This document shows positions 1 to 11,219 of a stretch of 64,000 nucleotides of DNA, piece after piece (position 1 is the stretch's first letter; the number at the start of each line of letters is the position of its first letter). The stretch spans positions 1,231 to 65,230 of the forward strand of contig FWWN02000624.1 in NCBI GenBank assembly GCA_900175165.2. Reading direction: 5' to 3'. The notes beneath the pieces were generated by a model. The model worked only from the letters and a program-made list of their open reading frames with translations. It was not told the origin of the DNA and did not search any database. Position numbers and translations under genes: made by a program. This DNA comes from Rhizomucor pusillus (taxonomy: Eukaryota; Mucoromycota; Mucoromycetes; Mucorales; Lichtheimiaceae).

Positions 1-852
1 AGTGAGCCAACGTATGTAATGTCTCGAACATGCTCAATAGGTTTCTGAACTGCATTGACAAATTGTTCCTCTTTGCAAATATTCTTTAGCGTTGTCTTGA
101 TAATACTTGTGCGTTTGAGTTCAGTTGCATGTCGTCGTTTTGGTTTGTAAAACGGACATTGCTTGTTTGACGACCTCGAGTGATCAGCTCCTTTGCATGT
201 CGGACAGACTCTCCTTTTGCCAGAGTCTTTTTTCTTTGCTTGTTTCTCCTCTTGCAATTTAGCCTTTTCCTCCTGCTTTCTGGCTCGTTTGGCATTCGCA
301 AGCTCGTAGTTCATTTCGGCCTTGGGTTTTTGTTCGGTTTTCCTTATCACCAGTTTTAAGACAGCTATCATTTCTAAATACCAGGTCAAAGCATTTATCA
401 CCTTTTCCGGCTTCCTCACAGTTTTCGAGGGCAATTATTCTGTCAATACAATTTACAAAATTTTACACACACTGTGCAGTTACTTGGTACACTACGTTGA
501 TTTACAGCTGATGACGACGACAGGAACTCGTCACCACTCTTTGTAGTATCTATGGCATTTCATCGAATCAGCAAGACTTTACTGTCACCATTCCAAGGAA
601 TCATAAGCGTGTATAGAATACCTGTCACGATATTTCTCTGTAGCTTCCTTGGTTTACGTTTGCTTGTGGATGAGGATATCTGAAAGTCATCATCGTGGTT
701 CTCAACTGCTGGAACATGATCAAGAGTCAAGAGTCTGCCTAAAAGCATCACCGTATTTCATAGCAGATTTTGTAGCTTACCGCTTTTTCTTTTTCCTCCT
801 CTAGTCCTGCGTACAACTGGTGATGGCTGAAATCGTCGTCATCGATGTCCAT
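1..852 (-). CDS. partial zinc-knuckle protein running off the left edge
   Basis: An open frame runs from an ATG at 312-314 to the left end of the window without a stop, so the 3' end lies outside. It encodes a lysine/glutamate-rich helix (KRARKQEEKAKLQEEKQAKK) followed by a zinc-knuckle-like motif CPTCKGADHSRSSNKQCP and a basic tail. Upstream on the same strand an ATG at 850-852 opens a 24-residue acidic exon (781-852, starting MDIDDDDFSHH) followed by a GTAAGC donor, and further open segments occur near 600-690 and 430-560. These may be 5' exons, but I could not join all of them in frame. The knuckle spacing resembles the N-terminal knuckle of the Helitron at 4.4 kb, which suggests a transposon-associated origin. 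The family is not recognised and the gene structure is uncertain; only the left-edge exon is well supported. Confidence 0.45.
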
Positions 853-1874
853 ATTGCCTGAAACAGTAATATCAAATTATAGTTAGTATGCTCCCTCGGC
901 TGGAAAGTTGAGCAGAGAGCAACGGCCACATTACGCACGGATATCCAGGTTTGGCTCTGATAGTGTATGACTGCTGTAAAGGAAGGAAGAGGAAAAAAAG
1001 GAAAAACCTCATGCGCTGGAAATTTGACGGGGCCAACAACACGTAACCGCCCCGCGTCATCTAGTGACTCTGTAAGCTAATTCGAGTACTGTCCATGGAA
1101 ATCTATGTATTTTCAACCGAAATATATCGTTTCAATAATTTTTGGCAGCAGCCGGGCACATGGATAAGCAATTGAATTGAAGGTTAAATGTAAGTATCTG
1201 TTTGGAGGCGGGTTGTATATAAAATGGTTGGGTTTCTTAACGTATCTTGATGTAGAATGCTTATCTTTGTTTACAAACTTCTATACCTCGTTCGACATTC
1301 TTCGCTGAATTGTATCTTCTTGCACTTTTAAGTAAATATGAAGATATCTGAAGAGAGATGCATTCTCTCCTGGAAGGATGGCTCTAGCTGTCATGTAAGA
1401 TGCTTTTCCCGATCTTTGTAGCCAAAATTCGACAGCGCAGTGCTGTCGAATGCCCGTCTATTTCGATCAGCACTCGCACGGTATATAAAATCAAAGTTTC
1501 CTGCTTATTCTGCGGATGCATAAGTTGATACATAGATGAGCTTAAATTATTCAGAACGGTGCTCACATTTATTGACTGAATCAATCAGGTAAACTGCTCA
1601 GATAACGTTGATCGAGACTGAGTGTGAGCGTCTTCCTCCATTTGATACGCGTTCTTTGGATGACATGGTTTCCTCGGAAATAAGAGTAATAATATAAAAA
1701 AGCGCTCCTTTATCTGTTTTCGTTGCTAGTTTCTAGGAAGCTCTTTGACAGCTTCCAAATTTGCGAATTAGCAGTTTTGGAGGTATTAAACAAAACGATG
1801 TTCATTAGCTTACACGAGAATTTTGCTAAATACTGATTTCGTCAATTGTAGGCTGTTCCTCTACCTCAGATTGC

Positions 1875-4481
1875 TATTGTTGTTGCTGCTGCTGATATTC
1901 TTGCCGGCGGACAATGGCTCTGTCATGCCCTTTATAGACGTACTTGTACAAATACTTGACGGATCGAGCACTGAAGCAAATCTCCACGTTGATATGAGGG
2001 TTATACTTTAAACGATATTTGTTATAGGGCACGATCGCATTGATTGGTCATCGCAAGGAAGTTAGGGAGCGGATGCGGCGGTGCAGTGTCTGTATTGTCT
2101 CGTCTGCGGTACACCACGTAGCCTTCTTCTGTAATGATTATTTCCTCCTGAAATCTCTTTGGAGAGCGTTTGCTGCATATACCATTCTCCATACATGAAG
2201 CTTGGCGATTATAAGTGCCGCACGGTCTATGAGATATATGTTGCAAGACAGCTTCATACAGCTCAGGCTCTTCCTGGCGATCTGGCAATTCTGCGCAAAT
2301 AATGGTATCGATTTCTTCGATGGCCTCAAGCACTAACAATATATGTGCATGGGTAAACCACGTTTCTGGAATTCCACAACATGCATTGAGGCAATAACGG
2401 TATCAAATATCTTGTTAACCTTGAGGTTCTTCATTAAACATCGAAGATTTTCGTTAAACACTCTGCAGACGATATCAGATCTATCAGATGCCACTTGTCC
2501 TGCGTGTAACGCTCGGGCTATCTCTGGCCAACGCGCGTTGCAAGTAAACGTAATGAATAGATCTGGTTTTCCAAGTTGTCGAAAAATTCCCATAGCATCC
2601 TGAATTTGCTGATGCATATATTGCGGTCCAGCAACGAAAGTTGACGGCAATATTATTCGTCGTCCAATTTGCCTTGCATCAATATGGGCTCCATCAGCTT
2701 CGTAAGTGTCAGCTGCTCCACAGTACAAATATGCACGCAGCTGAGCTTGGTTTAAGCGTAAATATTGAAGACGTTGCGTTTCGACTTTTGCGTAGTTATC
2801 AACAATGTATTCATGGAAAAGTCGGCCAGCACACTTAAGTAGATAGGATCTCTATCGTATTTGGATCATAAAGGCATAAAATTCACGGGTGGTGATCCAA
2901 TATCTTCGTGCAAGAGTAGCTTCCGTCTCGTCCACATGATCTTCAATTCCTACTTCACCATTGAGAGCTACATTTTCGGTAGCGTTCTCGTTATTATTTA
3001 CATGATTATTATTATTATCTTCCATATTATCTTCAACATTCGTATCCTCGTCTATGTCGGCATCAGAAAGTACAATGTTTGGATACCAACCAAGCTCTCC
3101 ACGCGGAAAAAGCAATACATAGTGGATTGGGTCGTAGAACGAATGAATCTCATTGATGTGTCGTACTTTCCCCATCCTCCGTTAAATACATAACGTCATG
3201 GCGTGCAATGGCTCGTTCAGTATCTTGGTCTCCAGGAATTATAACGGCGACTTCTGCTGTTTCTGGGGCAGAGTATTGGCGGCCTTCGCGTCTGGATGCA
3301 TCACGGCTGATACGGATATTCAAGTTCATTCCTGGTTGACGAAATAGGCGTTCGGCTGCTGACTGTAGAGCTCGAGCGAAAGGGTTAATATCCAAAAGAA
3401 GCTGCTGTAATTCTTCTAAAATGAGTAGATCAAGGTCATTGAAGATCGAAAGTCGGTGACGAACTTGAAATGTTGGATCATGAATTATATTTGAGAGAAT
3501 ACAGGGCTCTGCCCAGGTGCTGGGTGGATGGAGCCAATCTGATGACATATTCTACCGCATACCCATAGACAATAGTGTCTGTTCCATTACGCTGTGCGAC
3601 AGAATTATCAACATCCATACCAATAAACGAAAAGGTCAATACGTTGTTGTAAGCTCTTATTTGATCTCTGAAATTTCTTCCTGCCAATGTATCCTCTGTT
3701 AGGAATCTTTGAAGCAATGCTGATGGTGGTTGGGGTATAGGCAAAGATGCCAACTTTCCATTCCCGCAGCATAGAACGAAGATTGGACTCCTTCTACTGC
3801 CAGAGGATCGTACCCAGAGCCAGAGAAGAGCACCACAATGTGAACAAATTCTTCTTTCGTCTGGCAGTATATGGGTATGGTCGTGGACATCAGCTCCTGT
3901 TATATGACCAATCCTGAATTGTGGAGCGCGTGCAATATGATACGATCTTGGAAGCTTTCGGTTTTTTAAAGCGTTTGAAGAATGACCTCGTCTGGCGTCC
4001 ACGAAACCAAGTACACAGGGGAACACCGGGAATATACATTGCTTAATTCTCGCAGCACTTACTGTTGTGCAGTAGCAGTATTTATATCATTTCTATACAT
4101 ATGTATATGTATATTGCTTTCAGGTTGTTGACAAAGATCAGAATTTTCAGACACAAATTGAAATTCTGGTCCCGGCAATTGTTCATGCTCAAACGTGAAC
4201 TGAAGCTCTCTTCTCGACTGTTGAAGTTGCTGACGGTTTTCGGCTACGAATCGAATTTGACGTTGATACGTATTTCCAGGAATCTTAACAGAAAGAGATT
4301 GAGAAGTTATTCTCGGTTGTTGAAGATGCTCAGGATTTTCAGATATAAATCGAACATCTGTTGTCGAGCGTTGACCATTACTGTTGTTTTTTAAAATTTC
4401 AATTGACCTATTGGAGGAGCACAATCGGCTGGCTCGTCGAACACGGTCGATTCCTCCGCAGCGACTACAGCATTGTGGCAT
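1875..4481 (-). mobile_element. decayed Helitron: N-terminal and Helitron_like_N (Rep) part, no helicase
   Basis: Read on the minus strand, consecutive frames give the Helitron protein in correct order. It starts with a degraded zinc knuckle (CSRCGGIDRVRRASRLC, where the usual His is Arg). A plausible intron follows (GTAAGT donor near 4070). Then come CGNGKLASLP, IGSIHPAPGQSP, HRLSIFNDLD, YDPIHYVLLFPRGELGW, the rolling-circle Rep region (DLFITFTCNARWPEI, FQKRGLP) and INVEICFSARSVKYLYKYVY near 1900. The frame breaks at about 3535, 3490, 3172, 2350 and 2040, and there is an in-frame TAG at 2852-2854. Each break is a one-base shift across continuous similarity, so these are mutations rather than introns. 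The PIF1-like helicase domain expected after 1875 is absent; the relic ends in a CAG/CAA tract. The order of motifs is family knowledge; the breaks are seen directly. This is a dead, 3'-truncated element. Confidence 0.88.
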
Positions 4482-5640
4482 TTTCTTTGGAAACTGGCTC
4501 GCGCAGAAGACAGATATAAAGAAGAAGATACCGCTCCAGTCTATGGACGTTTTCCACTTCGCTGGCTTTTATAGCAGTTGAACATCAGTACAGAAACTCC
4601 TGGAAAAATAATACCAATGTCTGTTGACATTTCTGGATTTTAGCAGCAAAAGAGGAATCGTCTGATAAAACAGGAAGTCGTACAAAACGCTGTTTCTTTA
4701 GTGCACAAGTGCTTTAACGGTCGCTGCGCTCGTCCCCCTAACCGAAAAGGTTTTCAGTGAGATCCGCATTAAATGATAACCTCGCTTGGCCTTCATAAAC
4801 CTCCATTCTCCGGCGGTTTTGCATCCGCTTCGCTACTGCAAATAATGCACCGTCGAATTTCCGGTTTATTCGGACCGGCGCTCGATGGAATATATTCTTG
4901 ATTTGCTGTTGGCCTTCCTGCGTCGCCGTGCACATACGCATTTTCGGCTTGGTCCATAACAGTAGTGTTCACCTCTATATCTTCTGAACGTGTTGGACCG
5001 CTCCTCGTCGCGATGCGCTTCGCGCAAAGGCACTGGGGACTTTGGGAATACAGATGCTGAACACCTTTCAAAGTCGAATTCCTCAGATTGGTGTCTGTTC
5101 TGTCTGCCAAACTCCAAAAGTGAACATTAATTTTGTAGCCCATATCCTGTTATACACTCTTCCATCCAAGGCATGTGGAAGGTGTAAAAAGTAATTAACT
5201 GTAGTTTTCCATAAAAAATCGGCCCTCCTCCCACTCTAAATCGCTACAACCTCCAGAAAAAAATGCTTCCACAGCGACTTTTTGGAAAAAAGGGCAATTA
5301 ACAGGAGGAAAACCATTCTCGAGTCTAGCCAGATTAGTGTTTACGACTCAAAGAGGAAATGGATTACTTAAAGAGGGCGTCCAAAAAAGGCAGGTCAAGT
5401 GGTCATTTTTTTTTACTAAGAGAGCTGCTTTTTTTATTTAGTGATAAGAAGAGAGATAAAGGAAGACTGATAAATCCTTTTCACTCATACGCACAGTTAC
5501 ACGTACATCCATACCCATTAAATTGATAGCTTAAAAATAGTCCATCATCTAGCCCTCATCATCATATCTCTTTCGTTTCCTGGTACACCCGTCGTTGTTC
5601 ACAGCCGGCAAAGTATTTCCGTAGAAATGCACATGTTAAA
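4482..5640. other. gene-poor stretch
   Basis: No gene could be supported here. A minus-strand open frame at 4793-5143 (116 codons) has no recognisable motif and no clear splice partners. It lies just upstream of the Helitron start and could be captured or random sequence. The 5400-5460 part contains runs of T and A. Nothing resembling a Helitron terminal hairpin was identified with confidence. Confidence 0.4.
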
Positions 5641-5752
5641 CACTGAATCACTGAAGATCAAAGACGATGCATGGCGACACTACCCCGCAGTTCTTTATAT
5701 AAGCAAATTGACAAGTAGTGTACAAAACCAAAATGCCACATGACACTGCCGT

Positions 5753-6500
5753 TTAACGGTAAGACTTTTGGTAGCGAGCGCGAGCACCCGGGCCGCCGAA
5801 CTGTAAAGATAGATACGTATGAGTATTGCATTCCCTCGATGTAGCTATCATTGTTACCGACCTTCTTGGGTTCGCAGCGACGGGGATCGGCGACAAGGAG
5901 AGTACGGTCGTATTGGACAAGGGCCTCCTTGATCTCCTTCTTGGAGGCTTCGTCAACGTACTTTTGGTAGAAAGCGACGATAGCCTTGGCAAGAGCCTGG
6001 CGGAGAGCGTAAATCTGGGAGACTTGACCTGGAAACGAGTGTACATGGTTGGCTCTCTGTATCATTCCAAATATCGTATTCTTCCTGTATACTCACCACC
6101 ACCGCTGACACGAAGGCGGATATCGACGTTGGAGAAGCGTTCTTCACCAAGGAGAAGGATGACTTCGTAGACCTTGAACTTGAGAATCTCAGGTTCCAAG
6201 AGCTCAAGAGGAGAGCCGTTTACGCGGATGAGACCACGTCCACGTTTGCAGTGAGCAACAGCGGTAGCGGTTTTCTGTGCAGATATGGCTTGGGTTAGCA
6301 AATTGTTGAGCAATGCCCCAGTGTGTCATTTTCGCCCATTCGTTCATGACCGCCCATTTGCTGAAACGAGTCTGCTCCTCCAAAGGTTGTCTCTTTCGAT
6401 TTCATCGACATCCATCATCGCTTGCATTCATCCATCCATTCTTTCATTCATTCATCGATGTATTACGCACCTTGCGACCAAAAGTCTGCACAGCTTCCAT
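5753..6500 (-). CDS. RPS16: 40S ribosomal protein S16 (uS9)
   Basis: Four exons at 6471-6500, 6097-6274, 5862-6028 and 5753-5800 join to 423 nt (140 aa), close to the usual 141-146 aa. Family hallmarks are the N-terminus [16 protein letters not shown], then [43 protein letters not shown] and the invariant C-terminus [14 protein letters not shown], which reaches into the decoding centre of the small subunit. All introns are GT-AG; the third donor is the less usual GTCGGT. The short first exon (10 codons) before a long first intron is typical of ribosomal protein genes. A GC-rich promoter with a 14-bp palindrome lies 52-65 bp upstream of the ATG. Confidence 0.97.
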
Positions 6501-6551
6501 AATTGACGAAAAAGAGAAAGACCTGGCGCTTGCGAGCTTAGCTTGGTTATT

Positions 6552-6584
6552 GGCGGGCGCCCGCCCAGCGGGGACCCACCCAGG
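6552..6584 (-). promoter_or_regulatory. GC-rich palindrome and CCTGGGTGG motif upstream of RPS16
   Basis: GGCGGGCGCCCGCC at 6552-6565 is a perfect 14-bp inverted repeat. On the RPS16 strand CCTGGGTGG lies at 6576-6584. The same nonamer occurs in the same orientation at 57607-57615 upstream of RPL30. A regulatory role is inference. Confidence 0.4.
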
Positions 6585-6827
6585 ATGGTTCCGCCGCTTC
6601 AACCCTGACATGTAAAGTGGCTTGTCTGACCCTGTCTCTCTTCCTCCTGAATTAAAATATATGTTCACCACAGTAAGTTGCAAGCATCTAGACCGAGCTC
6701 TCCGTTAGCCATTGTCTGAAACTGTTATCGTAACAGCGTCGCTCGCTTCTGTTGTTGCCAAGACGATTGGCAACCACGAATCATTCCACCCGCGCTTCCA
6801 TGTACGTCTATATACGACCAAACTAGG

Positions 6828-7422
6828 ATGTTTGCTATCCGCCATTCTAACTCGAGTGTATACTGCAGCTCAACGGCACAAACTTTAGAAGCAAAGACCG
6901 AGGATAATGATAAATTGGATCTTCCATTGGTAGAAACCAAGAGCATAAGCGACGTATTTGAAGGTATTATCTCGCATATGCAAGTTGATCTTTTTCTTTT
7001 TGGGGAAAAGTTAAAAATGGATAAACGTTCGTTTAGAACCCAAACGATTAGAACCAACACACGGCATTCCTGTATGCAATCTGCACCTTCGAGGATACCT
7101 CCCACAACAACTTGACTTTTACGCCGACTTTGCACAGCGCGCTGCATATCACCTTGGCATGCCATGCTCAGGCATCGTTCGATTACCGACACAAACCTCC
7201 CGCTGGACAGTCATCAAGTCTCCCTTCGTTCACAAAAAGTCCCAGGAGAACTTTGAACGCAAAACGCACAAACGACTATTGCAGATTAAGGATGCCCACC
7301 CAGACGTTGTACAGCGCTGGTTACGGTATCTCACAATGAATGCTCCCGCTGGTATCGGTTTGCGCGCCACTACATGGGAATATGAAGCTTTGAACGCAAA
7401 AGAATCTACCAAGCAGCAATAA
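6828..7422 (+). CDS. RSM10: mitochondrial small-subunit ribosomal protein S10 (uS10m)
   Basis: Two exons, 6828-6963 and 7037-7422, give 522 nt (173 aa). The intron (GTATTA...TTTAG, 73 nt) restores the frame exactly. The S10 domain covers roughly residues 50-160. The recognisable parts are LRGYLPQQLDFYADFAQRAA, GIVRLPTQTSRWTVIKSPFV, KSQENFERKTHKRLLQI and LTMNAPAGIGLRATTWEYE. The KSQENFE-RKTHKR segment is characteristic of S10. The N-terminal 45 residues look like a mitochondrial import sequence plus linker. The gene is divergent from RPS16, with about 330 bp between start codons. An AATAAA-like sequence overlaps the stop region (CAATAATAAAG). Confidence 0.9.
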
Positions 7423-7891
7423 TAAAGTGTAATTTTTCTCCACATTGTTGACCAACCTACCGCGCTGCAATTTAAAAAAGGGCTATCTGCATGTTTACAG
7501 GGAAAGAAAAGGGTTGGTTTGGATAATTTGCATTGCATGAGTATTTAACCCTTTTTAAGCTCTTTGTGGGGAGTACAGTGGTCATACAGCGTTTGTAAAA
7601 CCATATAGTTGCCAGTCAAAACCCATAGCAAAATTGTGATCCAAGCAAAGTTTGGATTTGCTTGTTCAGTGAAAAGGCATATTAAACGAAAATCAGTCGA
7701 CTTTTGCTATTGCAGACTGTGCAACAAGAAGAAAAAAGCGCCGGCTTGTGGGCACGTGTGGACACGACAACATCACGCGTTTCAAGGTGTCGTGCGAAAG
7801 TATCCTAAAAAATCAAATCTATGAATCCGCTGCATGCAACAAAGCCCTGTTCTTTCACACAAAAGTTGGTTTCCATTTACAGTTGCACTCA

Positions 7892-10490
7892 ATGTCGTCT
7901 TCAGCCTCTTCTTTGGGGCCCACAATGCACCACTTTGGTGGTGCATCCTTGTCATACTCAACCGCGTTTCCGCCATTGCAGTCTTTTCCTTGGAAAGCTA
8001 CTCACACGAGAAGGTCTTCCCACCATGGAACGTCATCGAGCTCAATGCAGCATTCATTGGCTCCGCCGAAGTACCCGACGTACTTGAAGCAGACGCTTTA
8101 TGCCGACTTGGCCGTGGAACAATACAATTATTTTCAAAGCCGTCGCTCGTTTTTTCCGACAGAGCGACCGTGCAGCAGCACCAGCAGCAGCCATAACTCT
8201 AGTTTGACAAGCTCGCTTGTTCGTTCTCACAGTCAGTCGCCCCACTCTGCCGAGCTCGACAGTCTTGACCTCCGCTTGCCAACCTGCTGGAACCAAAAAG
8301 ACAAGTCCCGTTTCATAGAAATCGGCCGAAACGCCCTTGATTTATCTTACACTGGTAACAAACGGACGCAGTATGCGACTAGTCACACCTTGGTTGACCT
8401 CCTTTCTCACAGGTCCCGGAAAATCTGAAGCAGATGCTGCGTCCGTTAGAGCAAATTTTCCCATGCGCCCGCAATGTGGCATATACTACTTTGAGATGCA
8501 TGTTCTTTCGAAAGGGAGCGATGGATATATTGGAATTGGTTTTTGTGGCGGCGAAAATAAGCTTGAGCGCTTGCCAGGTAATGAGCAAACTGTTTGCCAG
8601 TCGGCCATCTCCCGTATCCGCCTGTTGTAACAATACTTCCGACTATTAACAGGCTGGGATGTCGGTTCCTGGGGATATCACGGCGACGACGGCAATGCAT
8701 TTGCAGGTTCCGGCACCGGCCGACACTACGGCCCTTGCTTCACAACAGGCGATGTGATCGGTTGTGGCGTGAACTTTGCTGAAAGCACTGCTTTTTACAC
8801 CAAGAACGGCACACTGCTTGGAGACGCGTTCGATGATATCCCGCGCGACACCGAATTGTACCCGTGTGTTGGCCTACGCACGCCTGGCGAGCGCGTTACT
8901 GTGAATTTTGGACAAGAATCATTTCTATTCGACATCACGCAATATATAAAGGTAACGTGACTTCATTGAGCATGCTTGGGAAAAAAATCGAAAGCTTAAA
9001 CGCAAGCCGGTCAGGATTACAAGACCAAACTTTGGGATGATATTGGTCAAACTCGAGCAGCAAGTGCGACCAGACCTGCGCTGCAACCCACACCGCAAAG
9101 CCAGTTGAACCAGCTTATCCTATCTTATCTTATCCATCATGGCTACATGTCCACAGCCAAAGCTGTTATCAAAGACTCTAATCAGTTGTGCGAGGAGGAG
9201 ATTTCTTTGGAGAAAGCCCAAGTTGGACTTTACGGTCCAAATATCCAGAAAGCCGAGAAGGATATGCTGAATCGCCAAAGTAAGTTGTGTCGAAAAAGAA
9301 AATCCCATCAATGGCAAAATAATCTCACAGTTGCCTGACAAACAGATATTCGCAAAGCTGTCATTGCTGGCGACATTGAAACTGCAATCAGTCTCACGAA
9401 CGAGCTTTTTCCTGGACTTTTGGATGACATGGAAATCGGCAGAGACGTTTTGTTCGAATTGAAATGCCAGAAATTCGTCGAAATGATGCGAGATTACGTG
9501 AATAAAGAGGGATCAAGAAAGGATACGGAGTTATCTGATGAAGACCACTGCAGTGTCAACAGTGGAAGACAGTCCATCTGCTACGAAGAAGAGCACGATG
9601 CCGACGAAAATTCGATCCACAGCACGGGCCGGCGTCGCTCCGTCGGTTCCGGCTGTGCTACCACACCCTCAATGCACGTTCCAGGTGCTAACAGGCAACG
9701 CCGACTCAGCTACGCGGCTATTGCAGCCTCTGCTTCACCAAACAATCACAGCAACGGTTTTCTGGCATTCTCCGCGTCCCCCACAGCTGTCGACAACCAT
9801 TTTGATCAAGACGAGGAACTTGCCCCACACAGCGGCTCCACCCGCCGCCATCGCCGAGCTTCCACAAGGCGGAGCAGCACTTGTAGCAGTCTTTTCAGTG
9901 TTAGCAGCAACAATGCACCCCTCAGTCAGGAAACGACGCTCGAGGAGACGTTATTTGATGAAGACCTCGAGGAAGATTCGTCGTCCAGTCATATGAGAAA
10001 GATCATGAAGTATGGTCAGCAACTTCAGGATGAATATCGTAACGATGAACGGCCAAAAATAAGGTCCCGCCTCGTGGCAAGTACAATTCGATACATCCAC
10101 AATCCCAGCGAGTCACTGACCTATGTATACAGGAAATATTTTCCTTGTTAGCTTATCACGATGTATACGAGAGTCCCACAGCGCATCTGCTTGACAAGTC
10201 GTGTCGGGACGATCTCGCGACAGCGCTTAACACTGCTGTCCTCAGTAAGTTGTCTTGTGAATAGATGATCGTATTAATCAGGCTAACAATGGTCTTTTTT
10301 TCCTTTTTGCAAAGATCATCAAAAGCAACCTCAAATGCCGCCATTGGAACGCATATACAGACAAGCTATTCTTGCAAACAAAGAGCTGGTGCTAGCCGGT
10401 CACGGAAAAGCAGCCGTGATCAACATCCAAGAACAATGCTGCAAAAATGCGGCTAGAAAAGATACAATTTCTCCTGCATACAAACCATAA
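7892..10490 (+). CDS. VID30: RanBPM/Vid30-type GID (CTLH) ubiquitin ligase scaffold: SPRY-LisH-CTLH-CRA
   Basis: Seven exons (7892-8354, 8413-8577, 8653-8951, 9015-9279, 9346-10073, 10133-10244, 10315-10490) sum to 2208 nt, 735 aa. A serine-rich N-terminus precedes a SPRY domain at about 150-310 ([47 protein letters not shown]). Next come a LisH motif at about 345-380 ([20 protein letters not shown]), the start of CTLH ([20 protein letters not shown]) and a C-terminal CRA part ([14 protein letters not shown]). In yeast and animals this protein scaffolds the GID/CTLH E3 ligase, which degrades gluconeogenic enzymes in yeast. About 150 serine/arginine-rich residues interrupt CTLH and CRA. The donor after 10073 (GTGGCA) is weak, so that junction is less certain. 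An in-frame upstream region without a stop means the start could be earlier. Confidence 0.9.
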
Positions 10491-10697
10491 GCGTAAATAC
10501 GCTCGATATCCGTCACTCCCCTCTCCTAACCTACTTGTTCTTCTGCAGTGCGTAAATAAACCATTTTCACAAAATTTTAATGTAGATTATAATACAAAAT
10601 GTCGGGACAATTACTACGTTGATGAATATCTGCAAATACAGTACAATAAAGATATGATGAAAATCGGCAAAATGCGTTTGAAAGGTCAAAAATGTTG

Positions 10698-11065
10698 TTA
10701 AAAGCCGGTTGCATCGGTTGTTCTGGGTGCCTCCATGCCTTCGGGCCATGTTCCGTCCTCTTTCCATCCTTCCACAAGGACTTTGACCTACAATATAGAT
10801 GGATTGATAACCCTATCGCTTTTAATAATTTCGATTCATTCAATCTTACAATAAAGGATAATGGAATCGGTTTGTTCAGCGGCTTCCGAGAGACGACAAG
10901 CGAATTGTAGATACCCAAGTGTTGCTTCCGATCCTGAATATTCTCATTAAGCCAAGCACTTAGTGATTGCGAGCTTGTCACTGGTGGCTGTTGAGGTCTC
11001 GCTTCTCTCCAAGCTTTCCTCCGAGCATGCCAAAGCGCTTCTCCATTCTGGGGAGTGGAGGCCAT
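10698..11065 (-). CDS. small DUF4050 / Gag1-like clamp protein
   Basis: Two exons, 10850-11065 and 10698-10787, join at a GTAAGA...TATTGTAG intron to give 306 nt (101 aa). The core reads NENIQDRKQHLGIYNSLVV, then RKPLNKPIPLSFIVKVLV and EGWKEDGTWPEG. This matches the fungal DUF4050 pattern as I remember it (Y..LV...RPL..PI.L..MV..LV.GW...G.WP). The function in this group is unknown. The start ATG shares the palindromic CATG at 11063-11066 with the first possible ATG of the PPR gene on the other strand. Extra 5' exons cannot be excluded. Confidence 0.65.
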
Positions 11066-11219
11066 GACGCTCGAGCTGTCTTTTTTCCTGTACCCCCAAC
11101 GGACCTTGCAAAAGTCCCTGCAAGCCACACTTAGAACACTGTCTCAGGTAGACAGACGCAGGATCGCTCCCATACTTACTGCATCCTTTCGCAACGCTTA
11201 CGCGCCCAGTCTAAATGAT

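Noticed and set aside
1823..2011. Leucine-rich plus-strand frame resembling a signal peptide
   Set aside because: It is antisense to the Helitron INVEICFSARSVKYLYKYVY region and the CAG/CAA tract; the Leu run is the complement of that repeat.
7748..7891. Earlier start for the RanBPM gene
   Set aside because: The frame is open upstream, but the residues do not look like a RanBPM N-terminus and 7892 is a good ATG followed by the typical Ser-rich leader; kept only as an alternative.
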